Source: Nitrososphaerota archaeon
GTDB lineage: Archaea > Thermoproteota > Nitrososphaeria_A > Caldarchaeales > Calditenuaceae
Assembly (NCBI GenBank): GCA_009889515.1
Contig: WUQR01000139.1
Span: forward strand, 124,001 to 188,000
Direction: 5' to 3'
DNA length: 64,000 nt
Shown: positions 26,250 to 35,163 of the stretch, one piece after another
Layout of the letters: the number at the start of each line of letters is the position of its first letter
Numbering within the stretch: position 1 is the stretch's first letter
Translations under genes and position numbers: made by a program
Notes under the pieces: model-generated
Seen by the model: only the letters and a program-made list of their open reading frames with translations
Databases searched by the model: none
What the model was told of the DNA's origin: nothing

Positions 26250-26696
26250 GTGCGGAAGCGAGTGGCTGTCGGCTCTGATGACCGATATGCCGCGGCTGTA
26301 GAGGCGGCTAAGTATCTTGCAGAGAAGGGGTTTGAGGTGGTCGAGGTGGGCTCCCTGAAGAGCGGGAAGGTTGAACCATGGCCCGAAGTTGGCTTCGAGG
26401 TTGGGCGACTGGTTGCGGAAGGTAAAGTGGATTTCGGAATAATAGTGTGCTACACCGGTACAGGCGTCTCTATCGCAGCGAACAAGGTCAAGGGTGTGCG
26501 GGCTGCCCTCTGCTTCGACGCCCAAACCGCGAGAGGGGCCCGCCTCTGGAACGACGCCAATGTCCTCGCACTGAGTGGGAGGCTAACAACCCCTGAGGTT
26601 GCGCGGGAGATAATAGACGCTTGGCTTGCAGTAGAGAGGATCGATGAAAGCGAGAGGTCGAATATTGAGAAGCTAAAGAAAATGGACGGGTCTTAA
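26250..26696 (+). CDS. rpiB: Ribose-5-phosphate isomerase B family protein
   Basis: Interconverts ribose-5-phosphate and ribulose-5-phosphate. About 148 residues from the GTG at 26250. Landmarks: AVGSDDRYAAA at the N terminus, the active-site cysteine stretch CYTGTGVSIAANKVKGVRA, and WNDANVLALSGR. The canonical GSDHAG N-terminal motif is GSDDRY here, so substrate preference may differ (RpiB/LacAB superfamily). GAGGGGAG at 26230-26237 also lies upstream. Single-gene unit. Confidence 0.85.
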   Translation: MRKRVAVGSDDRYAAAVEAAKYLAEKGFEVVEVGSLKSGKVEPWPEVGFEVGRLVAEGKVDFGIIVCYTGTGVSIAANKVKGVRAALCFDAQTARGARLWNDANVLALSGRLTTPEVAREIIDAWLAVERIDESERSNIEKLKKMDGS

Positions 26697-26790
26697 TAAG
26701 TATATTTCAGTTTAAGTTGCAATAATTCAATGAACCTTAATACATCCCATTTGGTGGTGAGCGTGAAAGCTGGTGTGGCTATGGTAGCTG

Positions 26791-28728
26791 GTGAGCCAGT
26801 TGGGGAATCCCCCTACATCTCCTATATCCAGACCATTTAGAGGCAGGTGTGCGGGGACTCCGCTGGAGCAGCTGCTAGACCCTGAGTGGTGGTCAAAGAT
26901 CTTCAACGAATTCTATCTAAAGACAGACTCAAGCATCGTGATGAATGAGGGGCTCACGAAGAGAGAGGTAGACCTCATAGTCCAGATGCTAGACCTCGAG
27001 CCCTCTGAGAAAATACTGGACCTATGCTGTGGACAGGGGAGGCACTCCATAGAGCTGGCTAAAAGAGGCTTCAGAAACGTCGAGGGGCTCGACCTATCGG
27101 AATACCTAATCAGGCTGGCCCAGAAAGCGGCCCGACAACAGGGCGTTAAAGCCACATTCAGGGTGGGAGACGCGCGGAGTACACCATACCCAAACAACAC
27201 ATTCGACGCAGTATTACTAATGGGAAACAGCTTCGGCTACTTTACAGACAAGAATGACGACATCAAGCTGCTCAAAGAGGTCCACAGAGTCCTGAGGCCT
27301 CACGGGAGGCTGCTCTTAGACATAGCAGCCGGCGACGCAATAAGGCGAAGTTATGAGAAGAGGAGCTGGGAATGGGTGGACGACAGGACTATCGTGGTGA
27401 GGGAGAGGGAGATGTCGTTGGATGGTGAAAGAATCATAACAAGAGAGATTGTAATAGACGTGGAGGGCGGGGTCCGCGCCGACAATATCTACGCCGTTAG
27501 GCTTTACTCTTTTGCTGAACTCAAGAATCTCCTCGAGTCGGTGGGATTCGTCAACGTGACCCTTAGAATGCTTATGGATTCTGAGGACTCGAGTAGCGAC
27601 CCTGGATTGATGGCTACGCGTATGATGGTGACGGCTCTAGCGGGCAAGGAAGATGGGGGGCAGGAGGGGGGCAAGGAGGTGTATGTTCTGCTGGGTGACC
27701 CGCGCATCCCCAATCCCGTGAAGCCCGGCTCAGTATTCGATGAGGATGACCAGTATGCGGTGAATGAGCTCAAGTCTGCCCTCTATGGCATAAAAGGCTA
27801 CAAGTTCAGGCTCATAGACAACCACTCCGAGATGCTTAGAATCTTAGAGCAAAATCGCGACAGAATACACCTAGTACTGAATCTCTGCGACGATGGGTTC
27901 TGCAACGACCCATTCAAAGAGCCGCACATACCCGCAATACTCGATATGCTCGGCCTATCATATACCGGTGCGGGCCAGCGCTGTCTCACACTGTGTTACG
28001 ATAAGAACTTGGTGAAACTGGTGGCCCACCAGATGGGGATACCTACACCACGGTCTGTATTGCTGGAGCCGGGAGAGGCTCCATTCCGCGTTAAGGGCCT
28101 GAGGTATCCTCTCGTAGTCAAGCCCAACTTCGGAGACAATAGCTGGGGCATAACTGAGAAGAGTATAGCTAGGAGCGCGGAGGATCTTGTAGCAGCCATC
28201 GAGAACCTGCGTAGAGGATGGGGCTACAGCGGCCCTATCCTCGTGGAGGAGTATATCGAGGGTGAGGACTTAACCGTCTCCATCATAGGCAACCCACCAC
28301 ACGACTATGTTGTAGCCCCAATACTGAGGGAGGACTACAGTGGAGTCCCAGCCAGCCTGCCTAGGATATGCACCTATCAAGCAAAATGGATACCTGCGAG
28401 CAGCTATGGCGCAGTGAGATCCGTGCCTGCTCGCCTACCACCAAGCATAAAATCCATGATGACGAAATGGTCCATCCAACTGTTTAGGAGGCTGGAGTGT
28501 AGGGACTATGCGCGGTTTGACTGGAGGCTGGGCAGCGACGGGGTGCCCTACTTTTTAGAGGCAAATCCCAACCCGGGGTGGGTGTGGGATGGCCACCTCC
28601 GCAAGGCGTGCAGCTACATGGGGTGGACATACAGGCGCATGCTCCTAGAGATTATCAAGAGGGCCGAGAGGAGGATTATGCTTCAGCAGGGCGAAGCACT
28701 TGCACAGGCAGTCAAGCGGTCACGCTAG
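26791..28728 (+). CDS. Methyltransferase/ATP-grasp (D-Ala-D-Ala ligase-like) fusion protein
   Basis: 645 residues. Residues about 30-290 are a class I methyltransferase (LDLCCGQGRHS, GLDLSE, LLMGNSFGYF, LKEVHRVLRPHGRLLLD). After a short Gly/Glu-rich linker, about 300-620 is an ATP-grasp ligase of the D-Ala-D-Ala ligase type: VYVLLGDPRIPN, a central domain (GPILVEEYIEGEDLTVS) and the Mg site (YFLEANPNPGW). Ligases of this group join an amino acid or carboxylate to an amine through an acyl phosphate. Archaea do not make peptidoglycan, so the product is something else. GTG start at 26791; starts further in are possible. Confidence 0.83.
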   Translation: MSQLGNPPTSPISRPFRGRCAGTPLEQLLDPEWWSKIFNEFYLKTDSSIVMNEGLTKREVDLIVQMLDLEPSEKILDLCCGQGRHSIELAKRGFRNVEGLDLSEYLIRLAQKAARQQGVKATFRVGDARSTPYPNNTFDAVLLMGNSFGYFTDKNDDIKLLKEVHRVLRPHGRLLLDIAAGDAIRRSYEKRSWEWVDDRTIVVREREMSLDGERIITREIVIDVEGGVRADNIYAVRLYSFAELKNLLESVGFVNVTLRMLMDSEDSSSDPGLMATRMMVTALAGKEDGGQEGGKEVYVLLGDPRIPNPVKPGSVFDEDDQYAVNELKSALYGIKGYKFRLIDNHSEMLRILEQNRDRIHLVLNLCDDGFCNDPFKEPHIPAILDMLGLSYTGAGQRCLTLCYDKNLVKLVAHQMGIPTPRSVLLEPGEAPFRVKGLRYPLVVKPNFGDNSWGITEKSIARSAEDLVAAIENLRRGWGYSGPILVEEYIEGEDLTVSIIGNPPHDYVVAPILREDYSGVPASLPRICTYQAKWIPASSYGAVRSVPARLPPSIKSMMTKWSIQLFRRLECRDYARFDWRLGSDGVPYFLEANPNPGWVWDGHLRKACSYMGWTYRRMLLEIIKRAERRIMLQQGEALAQAVKRSR

Positions 28729-28806
28729 GATTGCAGTGGCCGTAAAAAACGTGTTAGAGATGTAAAGGGATTAGCCTAGCTGTATATTGCTATCGCGGTT
28801 ATCCAG

Positions 28807-29283
28807 CTATATCCCTAGGAAAGCGTCTATAGAGAGCGCGCCAGCACCAGTTGTTAGCAGCAGGAGAGCCATCGCCAGTATCAGCAAGTCTAGCTCCCAT
28901 CCACTAACACCAGCTATGAATCCGCGCATAACCCTTCTAGAGTTGGCTACCATCTGGCTCAGCACCTCGGGCGGTGGAACCAGCCTCCCCAGAACTGAGA
29001 GGTAGAGGGCTATTGTGCCAACCATCTGCAGGGCGAAGAGTATTGCGACTATCCTAGTTAGGAATCCCGCTATCAGGAATATTCCTCCGAGAAGCTCCAG
29101 TAGCCCGACTAAGTCGAAGAGGAGCGGCGGAATCCCCAACTGGGCCATGCCAGACCTCATATGAGGCCTCGCAGGTCCGACCAGCTTCGGGAATCCGTGG
29201 ACAACCATCGTGAAGCCCAGCGCTATCCTGACTATCAGTAGCGCGGCGTCGTCGTATTGGGCGAGGAAATAGGGCAATACCAT
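28807..29283 (-). CDS. DoxX-family membrane protein
   Basis: 158 residues with four membrane segments. It begins with family-typical VRIALGFTMVVHGFPKL and has LGIPPLLFDLVGLLELLGGI. DoxX-like proteins occur with terminal oxidases and in redox-stress complexes; DoxD/DoxX also forms the thiosulfate:quinone oxidoreductase of Acidianus. It is divergent from the HxlR-type regulator across a short AT-rich region, suggesting control by that regulator. Confidence 0.82.
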   Translation of the reverse strand: MVLPYFLAQYDDAALLIVRIALGFTMVVHGFPKLVGPARPHMRSGMAQLGIPPLLFDLVGLLELLGGIFLIAGFLTRIVAILFALQMVGTIALYLSVLGRLVPPPEVLSQMVANSRRVMRGFIAGVSGWELDLLILAMALLLLTTGAGALSIDAFLGI

Positions 29284-29326
29284 CCCTACTACTCACCTAG
29301 CGCTACTAGATGGCGAGATGCTATTA

Positions 29327-29334
29327 TTTTAAAT
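29327..29334. promoter_or_regulatory. TATA-like box between doxX and the HxlR regulator
   Basis: TTTTAAAT inside the dyad CTATT-ATTTTA-AATAG. It is centred about 28 bases before the regulator's ATG (29359) and 47 before the DoxX start (29283), so it could serve both genes. Confidence 0.5.
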
Positions 29335-29341
29335 AGTAGGC

Positions 29342-29353
29342 GGCATATATGCC
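29342..29353. promoter_or_regulatory. Perfect 12-bp palindrome, candidate HxlR operator
   Basis: GGCATATATGCC, just downstream of the TATA box and immediately before the regulator's first codon, at the expected transcription start. A dimeric winged-helix regulator bound here would block its own transcription. Assignment as operator is inference. Confidence 0.45.
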
Positions 29354-29358
29354 ACCAG

Positions 29359-29808
29359 ATGGCTAAGCCGCGATGCGGGTGGGTTCTCAGAAAAGACGGG
29401 GAGAGGATCTGCCCTGTCCTAGCCGCCTCCAAACTATTGAGGAGCATGTGGTCCCTCGTAATTATCAGCTACCTCCTAGATGGTCCGAAAAGCTTTAACG
29501 AGCTGTTGAGGACAGTACCCGGAATAAATTCAAAAACCCTCTCAAGAACGCTGAAATCGCTGCAACAGACAGGGCTAGTGTCTAGGGAAATTGTGAGCAC
29601 CCAGCCCTTCACCGTAAGGTACTCGTTGACGGAGATAGCGATGGACCTCAGACCGCTCTTGGAGTATCTTAGAGACTGGGGTGAGAAGTGGGCTATACGC
29701 AGAGAGAACAATATGAGCCCCAATCTTATAACTGGAGAAGAGAAAGTCGGTGAGAGCGACATAGCCAGCATGTGGGCAAAAAGGAGCGATGGAAAAAATT
29801 TAGATTAA
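29359..29808 (+). CDS. HxlR-family winged-helix transcription regulator
   Basis: About 149 residues from the ATG at 29359 (MAKPRCGWVLRKDGERICP). HxlR hallmark order: CPVLAASKLLRSMWSLVIIS, LDGPKSFNELLRTVPGIN, the recognition helix SKTLSRTLKSLQQTGLVSRE, then the wing (FTVRYSLTEIAMDLRPLLEYL). Two cysteines near the N terminus could sense redox or electrophiles, as in some relatives. The open frame reaches back to 29257, but that part overlaps doxX and the promoter. Confidence 0.85.
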   Translation: MAKPRCGWVLRKDGERICPVLAASKLLRSMWSLVIISYLLDGPKSFNELLRTVPGINSKTLSRTLKSLQQTGLVSREIVSTQPFTVRYSLTEIAMDLRPLLEYLRDWGEKWAIRRENNMSPNLITGEEKVGESDIASMWAKRSDGKNLD

Positions 29809-29949
29809 AGGGTTTGCGCCTATTTGGTTTCGATGCTCATCGTTAAGAGTGGAACTGGCATGGCGCATCACTAGACTCTGAGCTTGCACACCTAGCTATA
29901 ATAAACTGTAAAACTCTAGAAAAGCTACTAGTGGGAGCGGAAATATTTT

Positions 29950-32604
29950 CTATATTGTGATGGGCGCCTTCTCTTTTACCGCTATCGCCGCCTGGGCTGC
30001 AGCTATCCGCGCTATTGGTATCCTGTAGGGTGAGCAGCTTACATAGTCGAGCCCAGCCGAGTGGAAGAATTTCACGCTGTTAGGCTCTCCGCCGTGCTCG
30101 CCGCAGATTCCAACCTCCAAGTGTGGATTAGCTCTCTTCCCCTCCTCTGTCGCGAGCTTCACAAGCCTTCCAACACCATCGGTGTCGAGCACCTCGAACG
30201 GATTCTCCTTCAATATCTTCTTCTCAAGATAATCAGCCATGAACTTAGCCTCCACGTCATCCCTGCTAAACCCGAAAGTCGTCTGTGTCAGGTCGTTTGT
30301 CCCGAATGAGAAGAAGTCTGCCACCTGAGCTATCTTTGCGGCTGTCAGCGCGGCTCTCGGAGTCTCTATCATGGTGCCCACCTTGTACGGTATCCTGATC
30401 CCCTGCTCCTGGAAGACCTTCTCAGCCGTCTTATCGATTATCTCCCTGAGGTATGCTAGCTCAGAGGCCTCCGAGACGAGTGGAATCATTATCTGGACAT
30501 GAACAGTCTCTCCCTCAGACTTTAACACCTTTATCGCCGCTGTGAGTATCGCCCTGACCTGCATCTCGTATATCTCGGGGTATCTTATGGCTAGTCTGCA
30601 GCCCCTATGCCCGATCATGGGGTTGTGCTCTTGGAGCTGGCGGACCTTCTGGAGTATCTTCATCTTCTCGTCTATCTCCTTCTGGGGCGCGCCCTTGGAC
30701 CTTAGCTCATAGATCTCTGTGAGTAGCTGTGCTTCGGATGGTAGGAACTCGTGGAGCGGGAGGTCGAGGAGCCTAACAGTCACTGGCAGGCCCTTCATTA
30801 TCTTGAATATCTCGATGAAGTCGCCCAGCTGGAGTGGGAAGAGCTTCTCAAGTGCCCTCCTCCTCTCCTCTTCTGTCTCAGCCATGATCATCTCCCTCAC
30901 AATCGGGAGCCTGTCTGGAGCGTTGAACATCCTCTCCGTCCTGCAGAGGCCAATACCCTCAGCGCCGAATTCGCGAGCCTTTGCAGCCGCCTCAGGTGTG
31001 TCAGCGTTAGCCCTAACACCCAGCCTCTTGACCTCGTTAGCCCATGAGAGCAGGAGCCTGAACTCTTCTGTCAGCTCAGGCTCGATTGTCGGAGCCTCTC
31101 CGAGGATAACGTAGCCGGAGGTTCCGTCTATCGTTATTATGTCGCCCTTGTTGACGCGGACTCCCTTATCTGTTACGAAGTAGCCCTCCTCCATGTTTAT
31201 CTTAATGCTCTCACAGCCGACAACCGCGGGCTTCCCCATACCCCTCGCGACGACAGCCGCATGACTGGTCATACCGCCCCTGCTAGTGAGAACCCCCTGA
31301 GCAGCGATAACACCCTTAATGTCCTCCGGCGTCGTCTCAGGCCTGACGAGTATTATCTTCTCACCCTTCCCGCCGAGTTCAGCGGCCTCGTCCGTGTCGA
31401 AGATTACCTTTCCAGTGGCTACTCCGGGGGACGCATTCAGCCCCTTCGCTATCGGGTCAACCTTGGCCTTCGGGTCAAGCCTGCGGTGTAGCAGCTGGTT
31501 TAGATCGTTGGGCTCAATCCTGGACAACGCCTCCTCCTTGGTTATGAGCCCCTCCCTCACCATGTCTACAGCAATCTTCACAGCCGCCTGGGCTGTGCGC
31601 TTACCATTCCTCGTCTGGAGCATGTAGAGCTTCCCGCGCTCCACCGTAAACTCGAAATCCTGCATATCCTTGAAGTATCTTTCAAGCTTCCCCGCAATCT
31701 CGACCAGCTGCTTATAGATTACTGGATCAACCTTGTCAATTGGGATGGGGGTCCTTATCCCCGCAACTACGTCCTCACCCTGAGAGTTGGGGAGGTATTC
31801 GCCGTAGAGCTTCGCCTCGCCAGTCGATGGGTTCCTAGTGAATCCGACGCCCGAGCCCGAGTCCATGCCCATGTTGCCGAAAACCATCATCTGTACGTTG
31901 ACGGCAGTGCCGAGGTCGTCCGGAATCTTATAGTAGCGTCTATACTCTATTGCGCGTGGATTATTCCAGGACTTGAAGACGGCCTCGATAGCCATGACGA
32001 GCTGGTCCCAGGGGTCCTGTGGGAAATCCCTCCCCGTCTCCCTCCTCACAATTTCCTTAAACTCGCTCACAAGCTTCTCAAGCTCTGAGGCTGGGATCTC
32101 ATAGTCGTGTTTCACGCCCAGCCTGTGTTTCGTTCTCTCTAGAGCCTGCTCGAATAGCTCGCCCTTAACACCCATAGCTATCCTTGCAAACATCTGGATG
32201 AATCGGCGGTAAGCGTCGTATGCGAATCGGCGGTCTCCCGTCAGCTTCGCAAGCCCCTCCACAACCCTGTCGTTCAGTCCGAGGTTGAGTATCGTGTCCA
32301 TCATTCCGGGCATAGAGTAGGGTGCACCAGATCTCACAGAGACGAGCAAAGGCCTCTCAGGGTCGTTAAACCTCTTCCCAGTCATCTCCTCCAGCTTCTT
32401 CAGCTTCTCGCGGACCTCATCCAGCAGCCCGCTGGGAATCTTCCCTCCATTCGAGTAGTATTCCTTACACGCTGATGTAAGTATCGTGAATCCCGGAGGT
32501 ACTGGTAAACCCGCAGCAGTCATTTCAACGAGGCCGTAGCCCTTGCCTCCTAGCTCGAACCGCGTCAAACCTTTGGCCTCGTGGAAGAGATAAACCCTGC
32601 TCAA
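29950..32604 (-). CDS. ppdK: Pyruvate, phosphate dikinase
   Basis: Reversibly converts pyruvate, ATP and phosphate to PEP, AMP and pyrophosphate. Full length (884 aa). Order: ATP-grasp domain (GGKGYGLVEMTAAGLPVPPG), the phosphohistidine domain (GGMTSHAAVVARGMGKPA), and the PEP-binding barrel (LCRTERMF, FSFGTNDLTQTTFGFSRDD, GICGEHGG). It can drive PEP synthesis for gluconeogenesis or act in glycolysis in thermophiles. TTG start with ATATATAT at 32638-32645 upstream. Confidence 0.97.
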   Translation of the reverse strand: MSRVYLFHEAKGLTRFELGGKGYGLVEMTAAGLPVPPGFTILTSACKEYYSNGGKIPSGLLDEVREKLKKLEEMTGKRFNDPERPLLVSVRSGAPYSMPGMMDTILNLGLNDRVVEGLAKLTGDRRFAYDAYRRFIQMFARIAMGVKGELFEQALERTKHRLGVKHDYEIPASELEKLVSEFKEIVRRETGRDFPQDPWDQLVMAIEAVFKSWNNPRAIEYRRYYKIPDDLGTAVNVQMMVFGNMGMDSGSGVGFTRNPSTGEAKLYGEYLPNSQGEDVVAGIRTPIPIDKVDPVIYKQLVEIAGKLERYFKDMQDFEFTVERGKLYMLQTRNGKRTAQAAVKIAVDMVREGLITKEEALSRIEPNDLNQLLHRRLDPKAKVDPIAKGLNASPGVATGKVIFDTDEAAELGGKGEKIILVRPETTPEDIKGVIAAQGVLTSRGGMTSHAAVVARGMGKPAVVGCESIKINMEEGYFVTDKGVRVNKGDIITIDGTSGYVILGEAPTIEPELTEEFRLLLSWANEVKRLGVRANADTPEAAAKAREFGAEGIGLCRTERMFNAPDRLPIVREMIMAETEEERRRALEKLFPLQLGDFIEIFKIMKGLPVTVRLLDLPLHEFLPSEAQLLTEIYELRSKGAPQKEIDEKMKILQKVRQLQEHNPMIGHRGCRLAIRYPEIYEMQVRAILTAAIKVLKSEGETVHVQIMIPLVSEASELAYLREIIDKTAEKVFQEQGIRIPYKVGTMIETPRAALTAAKIAQVADFFSFGTNDLTQTTFGFSRDDVEAKFMADYLEKKILKENPFEVLDTDGVGRLVKLATEEGKRANPHLEVGICGEHGGEPNSVKFFHSAGLDYVSCSPYRIPIARIAAAQAAIAVKEKAPITI

Positions 32605-32637
32605 TCCTGTCCTCGTGGTTTAGGCAGACCAGCCACG

Positions 32638-32645
32638 ATATATAT
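32638..32645 (-). promoter_or_regulatory. TATA-like box of ppdK
   Basis: ATATATAT, centred about 37 bases before the TTG at 32604, predicting a leader of roughly ten bases; AGGACAGG lies within that leader. Confidence 0.5.
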
Positions 32646-32715
32646 GTGAAGATGACGCGTCGTCTCGGCTTAGTAATCTAAACATTTAACGTAACTTGAA
32701 TTAAACATTATACAG

Positions 32716-33804
32716 TCAAACATGGTAAGTAGTCATCTTTTCTTTCAAATTCTCGATATATACATAGTCCAGCACCGTCCCCCCCGACTCCCTGATCCTC
32801 AGTCGCTCGACTAACTCTTTTGCGAAGCCGCCCGCCAATCCATTTGCTATTAGTGCAGCGCCCTGTGCAGCCTCTTTTGACCTAGCCCCGAAGCCACTAA
32901 CCCTCTCGACTGGGGCTATACGTTTCAGGCGTCTCGATAACTCACTGTATATTGGCTCGACTCTACTCAGCCTCCCAGAGACTAGTACCGCGTCAACCTT
33001 GCTGAGAACAGGAGTTAGGGACCAGGCCGTCTTCTCTATACCCTCGATGAAAGCATCCCACGCGATCTTCACAGACCTGCTCCTTTGGGCCAGCCCATAG
33101 AAGTTTTCGGGCTCTACGTCTATACCCGCTATACTCTTTACACCACCCTTGAAGAGCATCTCCTTCCTCAGAGTGCCTAAGAGATATGCGACCTCGCCGT
33201 CGAGCCCGCCCGCCGTAAGAAATCCTGGACCCGCCTTCGTACCCCCAACCCCATCAACTACCACTCCACCGTCAACCGCCATTACGGCGTTGTAGCCATA
33301 ACCAACCTCCACAACCAGTATAGACACGTCTCCTAGCGGCACACCATGCCTTCTAGAGTAGTCGTAAACTGCGAGGGCCGCAACACAGAGTTTGTCAGCA
33401 GTCCCGAGGTCTATGGAGTTAACCTTTCTGTGGGGTGGGACTGTGGGGAGATGTATCACCCCCGGTATGAAGTAGATGTTGAAGGCATGTTTCTTCAGCT
33501 CTTGTACGACCTTGCTCAGCCCGACTAGAACCGGTATGTCTTTATCATCTGGTCTGACAAGTGTCATGAAGAAGAGGTCCTCGCTACTAATCTCCGAGAT
33601 GTGTTTGAGTGGGACCCCATAGCCTGAGGGACCAACCACTAGGTCAAGGGGCTCCAGTCCGTGGAGCAGGTCTACGAGGATCTTCGGATTTAAAGCAACC
33701 TCTCCAGATGGAATGGAGACATCAACAATCACATGCTCATCTTCCAGTCCAAAGACATCAAAACTCTTGGTACCGGGATCTATTCCGACAACTCGGAGAG
33801 GCAT
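32716..33804 (-). CDS. DUF1464 protein (predicted acetate/butyrate-kinase-like ASKHA fold)
   Basis: 362 residues. The N terminus is the phosphate-1 loop of the actin/hexokinase/acetate-kinase fold (VVGIDPGTKSFDVFGLE), with later ASKHA elements VEVGYGYNAVMAVDGG and LVSGRLSRVEPIYSEL. Archaeal DUF1464 proteins (COG2441) have been listed as predicted butyrate kinases; activity is unproven. GTTAAAAT at about 33829-33836 is centred 28 bases before the start. It is not in an operon with an acyl-CoA gene here. Confidence 0.75.
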   Translation of the reverse strand: MPLRVVGIDPGTKSFDVFGLEDEHVIVDVSIPSGEVALNPKILVDLLHGLEPLDLVVGPSGYGVPLKHISEISSEDLFFMTLVRPDDKDIPVLVGLSKVVQELKKHAFNIYFIPGVIHLPTVPPHRKVNSIDLGTADKLCVAALAVYDYSRRHGVPLGDVSILVVEVGYGYNAVMAVDGGVVVDGVGGTKAGPGFLTAGGLDGEVAYLLGTLRKEMLFKGGVKSIAGIDVEPENFYGLAQRSRSVKIAWDAFIEGIEKTAWSLTPVLSKVDAVLVSGRLSRVEPIYSELSRRLKRIAPVERVSGFGARSKEAAQGAALIANGLAGGFAKELVERLRIRESGGTVLDYVYIENLKEKMTTYHV

Positions 33805-33913
33805 TCTAACCGATACTATATGAATAGCATTTTAACATGTTTGTGGAACCCGTTTGTCGTGAAGTGTAGAATGCTTTTAAACTGGAGGGGTTATTATTGC
33901 GGGCTGGGAAGCT

Positions 33914-34447
33914 TTGGCTGATTTATCCCGTGGCAACAAGCTTGGCCGCGTGGATGGTCTCCAGAGGATGTGGCTGGTATCTGTCTCTGTAGTGATTGTT
34001 GCGGCTGTGGTGGTTGGCGCCTTTCTCCTACTCTCATCCCAGAGTGGTGAGAGTGTTGAAGTGCATGGGGCCTTCTTTAGAAGGGGGGCGATGGGTGGGG
34101 GAGTGTTCTTTATAGCGTATAACCATGGTTTGGTGGAGGCGTGCATTGTTGGCGTCGAGGCTCTTGAGCCGTCAGGAATTAGGGCTGAGCTGCACCGCAC
34201 GGTCATCGAGAATGGCGTTGCTAAGATGCAGGGGGTTGAGAAGATATGTATTCCGCCGGGGGGAGAGGTTCGGGCCCTTGGCGTCGAGGGTGATGGGTAT
34301 CATGTCATGCTGATAGGGAAGATACCTGAGGATGTACAATATGTTAGGGTTAGACTGATACTGGGCAGCGGGGCTGAAATAGATTTCGAGGCGAGGGAGC
34401 AGCACTTAGAGACCCCGGCAGAGGAATCGCATATGGGGCACGATTAG
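33914..34447 (+). CDS. Membrane-anchored copper chaperone of the PCu(A)C family
   Basis: 177 residues with one N-terminal membrane segment (VSVVIVAAVVVGAFLLL), then a PCu(A)C beta-barrel: HGAFFRRGAMGGGVFFIAYN, AELHRTVIENG, AKMQGVEKICIPPGG, DGYHVMLIG. The conserved H, M, M and H-x-M copper ligands are all identifiable, and the tail adds ESHMGHD. Such proteins deliver copper to the CuA/CuB sites of terminal oxidases on the outer face of the membrane. TTG start; GCTTTTAAAC around 33871-33880 is the likely promoter. Confidence 0.78.
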   Translation: MADLSRGNKLGRVDGLQRMWLVSVSVVIVAAVVVGAFLLLSSQSGESVEVHGAFFRRGAMGGGVFFIAYNHGLVEACIVGVEALEPSGIRAELHRTVIENGVAKMQGVEKICIPPGGEVRALGVEGDGYHVMLIGKIPEDVQYVRVRLILGSGAEIDFEAREQHLETPAEESHMGHD

Positions 34448-34525
34448 GGTTGCCGTCGGCCGGGGCTAATAATCTAGGCGGCCGGTCATAAAATCATTTT
34501 ATGCAGGCTAAACCTCCAAAAATGT

Positions 34526-35158
34526 ATGCAAGGGGAGGAGTTGGACGCCCTTTTAGCCGAGCTTAAACAGCGCCCACCCGAGCAGGTTGTAAAACTCTGC
34601 CACGTCGTCCACCTCCCTCCAAGAGAGGGGAAAGGGGACAGGTTCCTAGTAAACGTCCTTAACGGCTCATTTGTCCTAGACCTGGCTTCTGGAGTAGTCA
34701 CGGATGCTGTAACTCACAAGCCATCACAGCCCAAGCTGGCGCATCTACTCATAAAATATCTGGCCAAGTATATGGGGGCCAAGCCGGGAGAGTGGATCCC
34801 ACTGGAGAAGTTCCCAAACGGCCAATCATACGCCGGGAATATGATGAGGCGGGTCTATAGACCCCTAATCGACCATTTTGGCTACGATCCGGTGGGATTC
34901 GATGCTGCCTGTCGGGCCATTGACGGTGAAAAGGAAAAGTTCGGCGGCCTAAGCTACTCCTTCAACCTATTCCCCATGGTGAAGCTCCTACTCCAGCTCT
35001 GGGTCGGTGATGAGAGAATATACAGGTCCCCAACTGCAAACATTATGTTCAGCTCTTCATACCTCGGCATCTTCACCGCAGAGGAGGCGGTCGACTCGGC
35101 CGAGTACCTAGTCTCCGAGCTTGTCAAGGCGAAGAAGAAGGGCTCGAAGCCAACATAA
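34526..35158 (+). CDS. DUF3786-domain protein
   Basis: 210 residues. The C-terminal half matches the DUF3786 pattern: GFDAACRAIDGEKEKFGGLS, then LFPMVKLLLQLWVGDERIY, then PTANIMFSSS and a late FTAEEAVDSAEYL. This domain is often found in cobalamin- or corrinoid-related proteins of anaerobes. It is convergent with a cobalamin adenosyltransferase gene, which is suggestive only. Function unknown. Confidence 0.65.
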   Translation: MQGEELDALLAELKQRPPEQVVKLCHVVHLPPREGKGDRFLVNVLNGSFVLDLASGVVTDAVTHKPSQPKLAHLLIKYLAKYMGAKPGEWIPLEKFPNGQSYAGNMMRRVYRPLIDHFGYDPVGFDAACRAIDGEKEKFGGLSYSFNLFPMVKLLLQLWVGDERIYRSPTANIMFSSSYLGIFTAEEAVDSAEYLVSELVKAKKKGSKPT

Positions 35159-35163
35159 TGCAG

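Noticed and set aside
29809-29949. Spacer between the HxlR gene and ppdK
   Set aside because: Both genes converge here; no ORF, hairpin or RNA motif could be supported.
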